A stretch of DNA of 29,415 bases from NCBI GenBank assembly GCA_934130595.1, contig CAKOYF010000016.1, forward strand, positions 1 through 29,415, given 5' to 3'. Below the pieces are notes generated by a model. That model did not search any database, had not been told where the DNA came from, and worked only from the letters and a program-made list of their open reading frames with translations. This document shows positions 15,944 through 23,794 of this stretch, piece by piece; the stretch's first letter is position 1; the number at the start of each line of letters is the position of its first letter. The translations under genes and the position numbers were made by a program. The DNA is from an uncultured Clostridia bacterium. GTDB lineage: Bacteria; Bacillota; Clostridia; TANB77; CAG-465.

Positions 15944-16116
15944 ATGATTGAATATATATAAGAATTACAGGAAAATTGAATAAAGAAGAAAAAGAACTTG
16001 CTTTAAAATACTACAGTGGAAAAATTATATTAGGTATAGTATTATCCATAGTTACTTATATGTTATTTTCAATATCTTATTTTATTTCTGACTCTATAGT
16101 TGCTCCACCTATGTAG
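15944..16116 (+). pseudogene. Small membrane protein gene, apparently frameshifted at an AT repeat
   Basis: An ATG at 15944 has a GAAGGAAA ribosome site but reads only MIEYI before TAA. In another frame, 15952-16116 is open without a good start. It encodes IRITGKLNKEEKELALKYY, then a hydrophobic helix (IILGIVLSIVTYMLFSISYF) and a short tail to TAG at 16114. The two frames meet at the dinucleotide run ATATATATA (15952-15960). One TA fewer would join them into a 56-residue single-helix protein. A TTG at 15976 could start a 46-residue version, but its ribosome site is poorly spaced. I do not recognise the protein. It fills the gap between the debranching-like gene and ruvC. Confidence 0.5.
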
Positions 16117-16139
16117 AAAAAAAAGTAAGAGGTGATAAT

Positions 16140-16781
16140 GTGATTATACTTGGAATAGACCCTGGATTTGGAAGAATAGGGTATGGACTTATCTCTTTTA
16201 ATAAAAATCAGTATAAAGTTATAGAGTATGGTTGTATCACAACACCAGAAAATAGCTATTTTCCAAAAAGATTAAACAAAATAGAACAAGATTTAGAAAC
16301 TATAATTTCTAGATATGATAATATAGATGCTGCATCTATAGAGGATCTATACTTTAATACAAATATTACTACTGCAATAAAAGTTGCTCAAGCAAGAGGA
16401 GTTATTTTAAATACTTTATCTAAACATAATATAGATATATACGAATATACTCCTATTCAAGCAAAACAAGCTATTGCAGGATATGGAAGAGCAAACAAAC
16501 ATCAAGTAATGGAGATGCTTCAAAAGTTCTTAAAAATGGAAAATATGCCTAAATTAGATGATACGGCGGATGCTTTAGCATTAGCTATTTGTCATACTCA
16601 ATATAATAGATATACAGAATTTACAGGAACAGATAAAAGTAAAAAAGGTACTATGACAAAGCTTCAAGAAGTTTATCTAGAGGAAGCAAAAAAGGATAAA
16701 GATTTAAAGAAAAAAAGAGATTTAATGATAAAAAAAGCAATGGAAAAAGAAAAAAATAGTAGAATAAGTAAAAAGATATAA
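16140..16781 (+). CDS. ruvC: Holliday junction endonuclease RuvC
   Basis: A 213-residue RNase H-fold resolvase that cuts four-way DNA junctions during recombination repair. The four acidic catalytic residues are visible: Asp7 (GIDPG), Glu68 (IEDLYF), Asp141 and Asp144 (DDTADALALA). The ATTAIKVAQARG helix (here TTAIKVAQARG) is typical. The start is GTG at 16140, because the overlapping ATG at 16138 runs straight into TGA; AGAGGTGA precedes it. RuvC proteins usually have 160-190 residues. Here about 45 extra C-terminal residues are rich in Lys and Glu and probably disordered or DNA-contacting. ruvA and ruvB are not adjacent. A terminator follows the stop and closes the operon that began at ftsY. 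Confidence 0.94.
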   Translation: MIILGIDPGFGRIGYGLISFNKNQYKVIEYGCITTPENSYFPKRLNKIEQDLETIISRYDNIDAASIEDLYFNTNITTAIKVAQARGVILNTLSKHNIDIYEYTPIQAKQAIAGYGRANKHQVMEMLQKFLKMENMPKLDDTADALALAICHTQYNRYTEFTGTDKSKKGTMTKLQEVYLEEAKKDKDLKKKRDLMIKKAMEKEKNSRISKKI

Positions 16782-16786
16782 ATAGT

Positions 16787-16813
16787 AAAAAGAGGTTTTT
16801 AACCTCTTTTTTT
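16787..16813 (+). terminator. Rho-independent terminator after ruvC
   Basis: An 11-bp stem AAAAAGAGGTT/AACCTCTTTTT with a TTT loop, running into a T-tract. Confidence 0.9.
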
Positions 16814-16839
16814 ATGAAATTTTTATATTATTTTTTAAA

Positions 16840-16868
16840 TTGACGACTAAAAACATATATGATATAAT
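16840..16868 (+). promoter_or_regulatory. Candidate sigma-A promoter with a very short leader
   Basis: TTGACG (16840-16845), 17 bases, TATAAT (16863-16868), extended -10 TGA. The ATG at 16884 is only 15 bases past the -10, so the ribosome site GGTGA (16875-16879) would sit at the extreme 5' end of the message. Confidence 0.7.
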
Positions 16869-16883
16869 CCAATTGGTGATTTT

Positions 16884-17330
16884 ATGAAGAAAAAAATAAT
16901 ATTTACTATCATAGTAATTTTAATGATTGCAATTATAGCTTATTTATTAATTTTTAACTTAAATAAAAAAGTTCTTTTGGATAATGAAAATCAGGTTGAA
17001 CTTTTGTCTGAAATGTATAAAGATTTTGTTTTGGATACTAATATAAATGAATATAATATTTCATTAGATGACTCTGCTATAAAAAACTTAATAACTAAAG
17101 AATACTTTGATGAGTCTTCTATAGATATTTTAAAGCAGGTAGAAACAAGCTATTCTGATTCAAAATCAGATTACATTTTGTCATTAAAATATGATTATAA
17201 TAAAAAAATTATAGAACTAACTCTTAAAAATGATTCTGGTAATATGATAAGACAAAAATATATATTAAAAATAAAAAATGGTAAAATCAATTACGAAAAA
17301 TATGACAATGGATTTATTATGATGTCATAA
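16884..17330 (+). CDS. Small membrane-anchored extracytoplasmic protein of unknown function
   Basis: A 148-residue protein with a basic start (MKKK) and one hydrophobic helix (about 4-25). No Cys lipobox is present, so it is likely an uncleaved N-terminal anchor with about 120 residues outside the cell. The outer part is acidic and ends in alternating beta-strand-like segments (SDYILSLKYDY, KIIELTLKNDSG, YILKIKNGKINYEKYD), suggesting a small beta-sheet domain such as those of NTF2- or PepSY-like anchored proteins. That is shape only; I do not recognise the family. It is a single-gene transcript with its own promoter and terminator. Confidence 0.75.
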   Translation: MKKKIIFTIIVILMIAIIAYLLIFNLNKKVLLDNENQVELLSEMYKDFVLDTNINEYNISLDDSAIKNLITKEYFDESSIDILKQVETSYSDSKSDYILSLKYDYNKKIIELTLKNDSGNMIRQKYILKIKNGKINYEKYDNGFIMMS

Positions 17331-17332
17331 TG

Positions 17333-17369
17333 AAAAAATCTAGCTATAAAAAAATAGCTGGATTTTTTT
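17333..17369 (+). terminator. Rho-independent terminator after the small anchored protein
   Basis: Stem AAAAAATCTAGCTAT pairs with ATAGCTGGATTTTTT across an AAAAAA loop, with one G-U pair, and ends in a T-run. Confidence 0.88.
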
Positions 17370-17429
17370 GAAATTAACTAAATTCAAATAAATAGCATAA
17401 AATACACTAACTAAGATAGGAGGTGTTTT

Positions 17430-18299
17430 ATGCAAATCGGTTTAGTTCTAAGTGGTGGAGGAGCAAAAGGGGCAGCTCACATAGGAGCACTTAAAGCATT
17501 AGAAGAGGAAAATATACAAATTAGTTGTATTTCAGGTACAAGTAGTGGAAGTATAGTCGCATCACTATATGCTTGTGGATATACCCCTACACAAATATAT
17601 TATATTTTTAAAAGATACTGCAAGTGTATAACAGATTATGATAAGCTAATTCCATTTAAGGTGTTAAATACGCTCTTTACTGGAAAGATAAGGCTAAAAT
17701 CACTTGCAAAAGGAAATAATCTTGAATGGATAATAAATAATCAATGCTCAAAAAAAGGTATATATGATATTTCACAATTGAAAATCCCATGTGTTATTCC
17801 AGCAGTAGATGTAGTTCATGGTACAATAGTATATTTTTGTAGTAGAAAAATAGAAAATATCAGAAATACTACTGTTTATGAGGATATGCCTGAATATGTT
17901 TTTTATGGAAAAGTATCAGATATTGTAAGAGCAAGTACTGCAGTTCCAGGAGTATTTTCTCCAAAAGCAATAGGAAAATATCTTTTAGTTGATGGTGGAA
18001 TAAGAGTAAATAGTCCAGTAACAGTATTAAAAAATTATAAATCAAATGGTGAAAAAGTTTTAGTAATATATTTTGAAAAAGAAAATAATAATGTTGCACC
18101 TAAAAATATAATAGACACTGCTGTGAAGTCTTTTGATATAATGGGACATGAGATTAATGAATGGGAAATTAGCCAGGCAGATTATAAGTTAGACATTGAA
18201 AGTAGAGATGTTGGACTGTTAGATGTTTCTAAAATAGATTATATGGTTAATTTAGGATATACAGAAACTAAACAATATATAAATAAAAATTTTAAATAA
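17430..18299 (+). CDS. Patatin-like phospholipase (RssA/YlbK type)
   Basis: A 289-residue Ser-Asp dyad lipid acyl hydrolase. The oxyanion-hole glycine motif SGGGAKGAAHIG opens the protein. The nucleophile is Ser38 in GTSSG, and the partner Asp188 lies in the VDGGIR motif. The family hydrolyses acyl chains from phospholipids or related esters in the cytosol or at the inner membrane face. The bacterial RssA-like members are about 300 residues, as here, and the precise substrate is unknown. There is no signal peptide, which argues against a secreted toxin such as ExoU. A clear AGGAGGTG site precedes the ATG. I could not pick out a convincing promoter in the 60 bases between the upstream terminator and the start. 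Confidence 0.9.
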   Translation: MQIGLVLSGGGAKGAAHIGALKALEEENIQISCISGTSSGSIVASLYACGYTPTQIYYIFKRYCKCITDYDKLIPFKVLNTLFTGKIRLKSLAKGNNLEWIINNQCSKKGIYDISQLKIPCVIPAVDVVHGTIVYFCSRKIENIRNTTVYEDMPEYVFYGKVSDIVRASTAVPGVFSPKAIGKYLLVDGGIRVNSPVTVLKNYKSNGEKVLVIYFEKENNNVAPKNIIDTAVKSFDIMGHEINEWEISQADYKLDIESRDVGLLDVSKIDYMVNLGYTETKQYINKNFK

Positions 18300-18335
18300 T
18301 AAAAGCAAATAATTTGCGTAATTTAGATAAATCTC

Positions 18336-18364
18336 TTGCAAATATCCTCTAAACAATATATAAT
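18336..18364 (+). promoter_or_regulatory. Candidate sigma-A promoter of the guaB-guaA pair
   Basis: TTGCAA (18336-18341), 17 bases, TATAAT (18359-18364). The leader to the ATG is about 26 bases, too short for a purine riboswitch. Confidence 0.65.
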
Positions 18365-18396
18365 AACAACACATATTTTATATAAGGAGGATAGAA

Positions 18397-19893
18397 ATGA
18401 GTAAAATATTAACAGACATTTCAAGAACATTTAGTGAATTTCTTTTGTTACCAAATTTGACAACAGAAAAATGTATTCCTGAAAATGTATCATTAAAAAC
18501 ACCAATAGTAAAATTTAAGAAAAATGAAGAGCCAAAGATTTGTGCAAACATTCCTATGGTATCTGCAATCATGCAATCAGTTTCTGGAGAGGAAATGGGT
18601 ATTGCGCTTGCTAGAGAAGGAGGAATTGCGTTTATCTTTGGCTCTCAATCTATTGAATCACAAGCTAAAATGGTAGAAAATGTAAAAAAGAGCAAAGCAG
18701 GATTTGTAGTAAGTGATTCAAATGTTAAACCAGATGCAACACTTGGTGAAGTAGTAGAATTAGTAGAAAGAACAGGTCATTCAACTGTTATGATAACAGA
18801 TGATGGAACAGAAAATGGAAAATTTTTAGGCCTTGTTACAGACAAAGATTATAGACTATCTAGAGACAATTTAAATGAAAAAATCGAAAAGTTTATGAAT
18901 AAAAAAGAAAACTTAGTGTATGCTGAAGAAGGAATAACACTTAAAGAGGCAAACGATAAAATATGGGATGAAAAAATTAGTTGTTTACCAATATTAGATA
19001 AAGATGGAAGACTAAAACATTTAGTATTTAGAAAAGATTATGAAGATAGAAAAAACAATTCAAATTCTTTATTAGATGAAGAAAAAAGATATGTAGTTGG
19101 AGCAGGAATAAATACTAGAGATTATGAAGAAAGAATACCAGCACTTGTAAAAGCTGGAGTAGATATTATTTGCATGGATTCATCAGATGGATACTCAGTA
19201 TGGCAAAAGAAGACAATAGACTTTGTAAGAGAAAAATATGGTGATACTGTAAAAATTGGAGCAGGTAATGTTGTAGATGCAGAAGGATTTAGATATTTAG
19301 CAGAAGCTGGCGCTGATTTTATAAAAGTTGGAGTAGGAGGAGGCTCTATATGTATTACTCGTGAAACTAAAGGAATAGGAAGAGGACAAGCTAGTGCTCT
19401 TATTGATGTAGTTGCAGAAAGAGATAAATATTATGAAGAAACAGGAATATATATACCAGTATGTTCTGATGGTGGTATAGTTCATGATTATCACATTACA
19501 TTAGCACTTGCTTTAGGAGCAGACTTTGTAATGATGGGTAGATATTTTGCAAGATTTGATGAGAGTCCAACAAGAACAGTTAAGAAAAATGGAAGTTTCT
19601 ATAAAGAGTATTGGGGAGAAGGTTCAAATAGAGCAAGAAACTGGCAAAGATATGATATGGGTGGAAGCAAAACAAAATTAGCCTTTGAAGAAGGTGTTGA
19701 CTCATATATTCCTTATGCTGGAAAATTAAAAGATAACTTAGATATTACTTTAAGTAAAGTTAGATCTACTATGTGTAACTGTGGTTCTACAACAATCGAA
19801 GAATTACACAAAAATGCTAGACTTACTATTGTTTCTGCAGTTAGTATTCGTGAGGGTGGAGCTCATGATGTAATAACTAAAGACGTTGAATAA
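18397..19893 (+). CDS. guaB: IMP dehydrogenase
   Basis: A 498-residue enzyme that oxidises IMP to XMP with NAD+, the committed step of guanine nucleotide synthesis. The TIM barrel is interrupted by a pair of CBS domains at about residues 95-210. The catalytic cysteine is Cys319 in GGGSICITRE, followed by GIGRGQASAL and the flap region with YWGEGSNRARNW. IMP phosphate-binding glycines are seen in SDGGIVHDYH and MMGRYFARF. The common signature is GxGSIC(I/T)T; here the loop begins GGG. The length is normal. The ribosome site is AAGGAGGAT. GMP synthetase follows 11 bases later, so the two act in sequence from IMP to GMP. Confidence 0.95.
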   Translation: MSKILTDISRTFSEFLLLPNLTTEKCIPENVSLKTPIVKFKKNEEPKICANIPMVSAIMQSVSGEEMGIALAREGGIAFIFGSQSIESQAKMVENVKKSKAGFVVSDSNVKPDATLGEVVELVERTGHSTVMITDDGTENGKFLGLVTDKDYRLSRDNLNEKIEKFMNKKENLVYAEEGITLKEANDKIWDEKISCLPILDKDGRLKHLVFRKDYEDRKNNSNSLLDEEKRYVVGAGINTRDYEERIPALVKAGVDIICMDSSDGYSVWQKKTIDFVREKYGDTVKIGAGNVVDAEGFRYLAEAGADFIKVGVGGGSICITRETKGIGRGQASALIDVVAERDKYYEETGIYIPVCSDGGIVHDYHITLALALGADFVMMGRYFARFDESPTRTVKKNGSFYKEYWGEGSNRARNWQRYDMGGSKTKLAFEEGVDSYIPYAGKLKDNLDITLSKVRSTMCNCGSTTIEELHKNARLTIVSAVSIREGGAHDVITKDVE

Positions 19894-19904
19894 GGAGATG
19901 TACA

Positions 19905-21440
19905 ATGGAAAAGGAAGAAATATTAATAATAGATTTTGGTGGACAATATAACCAATTAATAGCAAGAAGAGTTCGTGAAAAAAATGTATTTTGTGAAGTT
20001 GTTCCATGTACTATATCTATAGACAAAATAAAAGAGAAAAATCCTAAAGGAATAATTTTTACAGGAGGACCATCAAGCATATATGCAGACGATGCACCCA
20101 AATGTGATGAAAGAGTTTTTGATTTAGGCATACCAGTATTAGGTATATGCTATGGAATGCAATTTATGGCATATACTCTTGGTGGAAAAGTAAAAAGAGC
20201 TACTAAAAGAGAATATGGACAAATAGAAGTTGAAATAAATAATACATCTAAGCTTTTTGATGGATTAAATAATCCTAATGTATGTCTAATGAGTCATACA
20301 GATTTTGTAGATGAATTACCAGAAGGATTTGAAAATATAGCATCAACTAATACTTGCAAAAATGCAGCAATGGAAAATAAAGAGAAAAATTTCTATGGAG
20401 TACAATTTCATCCAGAAGTTAATCATACAGAAAATGGAAACAAAATTATTGAAAACTTTGTAATAAATATTTGTAAGTGTAGTGGTTCATGGAAAATGGA
20501 TTTATTTGCTAAAACAACAATAGAGTCTTTAAAAGATAAAATAGGAGATAAAAAAGCTTTATGTGCATTATCAGGAGGAGTTGATTCTTCTGTAGCAGCT
20601 GTTTTATTATCTAAGGCTATTGGTAAAAATTTAACATGTATTTTTGTAGATCATGGATTACTAAGAAAAAATGAAGCAGAAGAAGTAGAAGAAATATTTA
20701 CAAAGAAATTTAATGTTAATTTTATTAAAGTAGATGCTAAAGATAGATTTTTAAATAAGCTAAAAGGTATAACTTCACCAGAGCAAAAAAGAAAAATAAT
20801 AGGTGAAGAATTTATAAGAGTATTTGAAGAAGAAGCAAAGAAGATAGGAACAGTAGACTATTTAGTTCAAGGAACTATTTATCCTGATGTAATTGAAAGT
20901 GGTCTTGGTAAAAGCTCAGTAATTAAAAGTCATCATAACGTTGGTGGATTACCAGATTATGTAGATTTTAAAGAAATAGTTGAACCATTAAGAGACCTAT
21001 TTAAAGATGAAGTAAGAAAAGTAGGAAAAGAAATAGGATTGCCAGATTACCTAGTAAATAGACAACCATTCCCAGGTCCTGGACTTGCAATTAGAATAAT
21101 AGGAGATATAACTGAAGAAAAACTAGATATCTTAAAAGATGCAGATTATATTTTCAGAGAAGAAATTGCAAAAAATAACATGGAAAAAGAGCTTAGCCAA
21201 TACTTTGCTGTATTAACAGATACTAAATCAGTTGGAGTAATGGGTGACGAGAGAACTTATGATTATTTAATAGCATTAAGAGCAGTTGTAACAGATGATT
21301 TTATGACAGCTAAATTTGCAAAAATACCATATGATATTTTAGAGATAATTTCAAAAAGAATTGTAAATGAAGTTGAACATGTAAATAGAATTGTATATGA
21401 TATAACTTCTAAGCCACCAGCAACAATAGAGTGGGAATAA
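19905..21440 (+). CDS. guaA: GMP synthase (glutamine-hydrolysing)
   Basis: A 511-residue enzyme that converts XMP to GMP using ATP and glutamine. The class I glutamine amidotransferase half holds the triad Cys82 (GICYGMQ), His169 and Glu171 (QFHPEV). The ATP-pyrophosphatase half has the PP-loop SGGVDSS at 223-229. The dimerisation domain ends in the canonical PPATIEWE. Length and domain order are as in other bacteria. It is co-transcribed with IMP dehydrogenase. A hairpin just after the stop separates it from the convergent CAP-domain gene. Confidence 0.97.
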   Translation: MEKEEILIIDFGGQYNQLIARRVREKNVFCEVVPCTISIDKIKEKNPKGIIFTGGPSSIYADDAPKCDERVFDLGIPVLGICYGMQFMAYTLGGKVKRATKREYGQIEVEINNTSKLFDGLNNPNVCLMSHTDFVDELPEGFENIASTNTCKNAAMENKEKNFYGVQFHPEVNHTENGNKIIENFVINICKCSGSWKMDLFAKTTIESLKDKIGDKKALCALSGGVDSSVAAVLLSKAIGKNLTCIFVDHGLLRKNEAEEVEEIFTKKFNVNFIKVDAKDRFLNKLKGITSPEQKRKIIGEEFIRVFEEEAKKIGTVDYLVQGTIYPDVIESGLGKSSVIKSHHNVGGLPDYVDFKEIVEPLRDLFKDEVRKVGKEIGLPDYLVNRQPFPGPGLAIRIIGDITEEKLDILKDADYIFREEIAKNNMEKELSQYFAVLTDTKSVGVMGDERTYDYLIALRAVVTDDFMTAKFAKIPYDILEIISKRIVNEVEHVNRIVYDITSKPPATIEWE

Positions 21441-21446
21441 AAATAA

Positions 21447-21482
21447 TAATCGAGTGATGTTTTATCACTCGATTAAATTTTG
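21447..21482. terminator. Terminator-like hairpin between guaA and the CAP-domain gene
   Basis: A 12-bp perfect stem (21447-21458 with 21464-21475) with a GTTTT loop between convergent genes. The T-tract is weak on the plus side (AAATTTTG) and A/T mixed on the minus side, so termination efficiency is uncertain. Confidence 0.7.
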
Positions 21483-21483
21483 T

Positions 21484-22452
21484 CTATTTTCCAATAAACA
21501 TTAGTACTATTATATATCCATATGTATTATTTTTTTCTAATCCTATTCCAATATAATTATATGAGTTTGAAAGTATATTTTTGCTGTGTTCTTCAGAAGA
21601 TAAGAAAGAATTTATTGCATCATCTATATCACTATTTCCTGCAATATTTTCACCAGCAGATATATAAGTTATACCAGCATTTTGCATCATTTCAAAAGGG
21701 GTACCGTAAGTTGGCGAGTTGTGTGAAAAATAATTGTTTCTAGACATATCTTCTGCCTTTGTTTGAGCAGTCGCGGTTAAAAGTGAATCTAGAGTAAGAG
21801 CAGGTAAGCCATTTTCTATTCTTTTTTGATTAATTTTTTCTAGAATATATGAGATATTAGCCTTGGATTCGTTAGAATTTTGTTCTACTTTTGTTTCTTC
21901 TTTTTGAGTATAATCTGTATTTTCTTGTGTCTGTGAATTAGAATCAATCAAATCACTTCTTATCATTCCTACTAGATTATCTTTAGTTATAACTAACAAA
22001 AAGTTTTGAATTTGACCTATTACATATACTCTGTCTCCGGCATTTAATTTGCCGTAGACTCTAAATGAAGTTGACGGACCTCCACGTACAATTGTATTAT
22101 CTCCTTTTATAGTACCATAAAATGGAGAATAATCTGTATACACTAAATTATCTGTTTTATTTCCAGTAATTTTTGCATAATCTTTAGATATAATTCCCAC
22201 TTCATTTGTTTCTAATTGAACTATATAGTAATTGTCTATTGAACCAACAAGTTTAATTTTAGTATTTGGAGATAAAGTCCTAATAAAAGAGGAATAATCT
22301 GTTGTTGGTTTGTTTCTTAAGTTAACGTTTGCTGTTGTTACACCATATTCTGGAGCAAAATGTGTAATGGTAGAAACAGCAAATATACTAGAGAAAACTA
22401 AAATGAATAAAACTGTTACAATTACTATTATTAATGTTTTTTTTCTAGACAT
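21484..22452 (-). CDS. Secreted or anchored SH3-CAP (SCP/YkwD-like) protein
   Basis: A 322-residue protein. The start MSRKK is followed by a hydrophobic helix (about 7-29), a signal peptide or anchor. Two bacterial SH3-like segments follow at about 38-95 (GVTTANVNLRNKP) and 105-170 (DNTIVRGGPSTSF), which in this class bind the cell wall. A Gln/Asn/Glu-rich linker leads to a C-terminal CAP domain (about 205-322). The CAP motifs are visible: AEDMSRNNYFSHNSP with the conserved His, GENIAGN with the Glu, and SSEEHSKNILSNSYNYIGIG. Bacterial CAP domains of this type occur in sporulation and wall proteins, but their activity is unsettled. The gene is divergent from the FAD oxidoreductase, with GTGAGGTGAAG as its ribosome site. 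Confidence 0.9.
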   Translation of the reverse strand: MSRKKTLIIVIVTVLFILVFSSIFAVSTITHFAPEYGVTTANVNLRNKPTTDYSSFIRTLSPNTKIKLVGSIDNYYIVQLETNEVGIISKDYAKITGNKTDNLVYTDYSPFYGTIKGDNTIVRGGPSTSFRVYGKLNAGDRVYVIGQIQNFLLVITKDNLVGMIRSDLIDSNSQTQENTDYTQKEETKVEQNSNESKANISYILEKINQKRIENGLPALTLDSLLTATAQTKAEDMSRNNYFSHNSPTYGTPFEMMQNAGITYISAGENIAGNSDIDDAINSFLSSEEHSKNILSNSYNYIGIGLEKNNTYGYIIVLMFIGK

Positions 22453-22553
22453 AAGTCTTCACCTCACAAATATTATTACCAAAACTTTCCTGAATATTAT
22501 TAAAAATAGTATAAATTTAAAATTTTAATGAAAAATATTTATGAGGTGTTAAT

Positions 22554-23717
22554 ATGCAAAAAGGAATATGGTTAAAAAAGAATAAAATAAAAAATATTTA
22601 TCCGTATTTATCAGATAATATGGAATGTGATGTAGTAATTGTTGGAGGGGGAATAAGTGGTGCTATAACAGCATATTTTTTAGCTAAAGATGGATTTAAA
22701 ATTGCAGTAATTGAGAAAAATTTAATAGGGTATCAAACTACTGGGGTTTCATCTGCTTGTGTAACGGATTTTATAGATGAATTATACATAAAAAGTACAG
22801 CAAACAAAGAAAAAAATATGGAAAGAAAGTTATTAGATTTAAAAAGAAAAGCAAATTCTCTTTTAGATGAAATAGCAGTAGATATACAAAAGAATGAATA
22901 TTTAAAAAAGACAGATTATACAATATTAAATACAAGAATGTTTCAAAGGTCTATGCTAAAAAATGAGATTAATATAAGAAATGATATTGGAGAAAAAGTA
23001 GATATAAATGAAAATAATACAGGTATTAATATAAAACAAGGAGCAAGAATGTTAGATTCTTATGATTTTGCATCTAGAATTTTTGAGTATATATCGAGAT
23101 TTCCTAATGTGCATATCTTTGAAAATACAGAATTAAAAGAAATGAAATCCTTTTATGATTTTGTAGAGATTAAAACACAAAATGATTTTTGGATAAAATC
23201 TGGAGCCTTAATTTTAACAACAGGAATAGGCAATATTCAGATCCCTAATATTTCAAACGTTGAACTGTATAAAAGATTTAGTGTAGCCTTAAAAACAAAT
23301 CTTAAAAAAAGAGTTTGTGTTAAAATGTTAAATGATATTCCAATATATATTCGTTGTGATGAAAATGGAAATGCAATAGTATCTGGTATAGATACTAGAT
23401 ATTCTTTTAAAATGGACAACGAAAAGTATCTTAGTGCATTAGAAAAGGAAAATGGTAAAAAGTTAAAGTCTATTATGTATAAGCTTTTTCCTAAAATAGA
23501 AATATCAGATGAAATAATAAATTATAGTGGAAATATATACAATTCTAAAGATAATCTTCCAATAATATGTGAAATAGAAAATGTACCTAATGTATATCTA
23601 AATGTGGGTATGGGAAGTTCATCTATATCTCAAATGCTAATAGGAGCAGATATATTGAAAGAGGCAATAAAAGGGTATTATAAGAAAGAGATGAATTTGT
23701 TTAAAATTACTAGATAA
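22554..23717 (+). CDS. DAO-family FAD-dependent oxidoreductase without a Rieske domain
   Basis: A 387-residue flavoprotein of the D-amino-acid oxidase (DadA/glycine oxidase) superfamily. The N-terminal dinucleotide motif is GGGISG at 31-36, after DVVIV, with VIEKN at the end of the second strand and TGVSSACVTDF after it. The C-terminal flavin block is YLNVGMGSSSISQ. The leading residues (IWLKKNK, then YPYLSDNMECDVVIVGGG) resemble the DAO proteins that in many Firmicutes carry a C-terminal Rieske [2Fe-2S] domain. This copy ends before that domain. The substrate is unknown, probably an amine or amino acid. It has a TGAGGTG ribosome site and faces the CAP-domain gene across a 101-base divergent region. 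Confidence 0.82.
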   Translation: MQKGIWLKKNKIKNIYPYLSDNMECDVVIVGGGISGAITAYFLAKDGFKIAVIEKNLIGYQTTGVSSACVTDFIDELYIKSTANKEKNMERKLLDLKRKANSLLDEIAVDIQKNEYLKKTDYTILNTRMFQRSMLKNEINIRNDIGEKVDINENNTGINIKQGARMLDSYDFASRIFEYISRFPNVHIFENTELKEMKSFYDFVEIKTQNDFWIKSGALILTTGIGNIQIPNISNVELYKRFSVALKTNLKKRVCVKMLNDIPIYIRCDENGNAIVSGIDTRYSFKMDNEKYLSALEKENGKKLKSIMYKLFPKIEISDEIINYSGNIYNSKDNLPIICEIENVPNVYLNVGMGSSSISQMLIGADILKEAIKGYYKKEMNLFKITR

Positions 23718-23744
23718 TTTATTACAGAAAAATGTCAAAAAATC

Positions 23745-23773
23745 TTTAATTTTGCGCTGTACTGTGATATAAT
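23745..23773 (+). promoter_or_regulatory. Candidate extended -10 promoter of the DUF2344 gene
   Basis: TATAAT at 23768-23773 is preceded by TGTGA, an extended -10. The -35 at 17-base spacing (TTTAAT) is weak. Confidence 0.45.
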
Positions 23774-23794
23774 ACGCACAGGAAGGAAGATGGT

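Noticed and set aside
18301..18325. Terminator after the patatin-like gene
   Set aside because: GCAAA/TTTGC forms only a 5-bp stem with a 3-base loop, and no T-run follows.
18300..18396. A purine riboswitch ahead of IMP dehydrogenase
   Set aside because: The leader downstream of the promoter is only about 26 bases, and the conserved purine-aptamer loops are not present.
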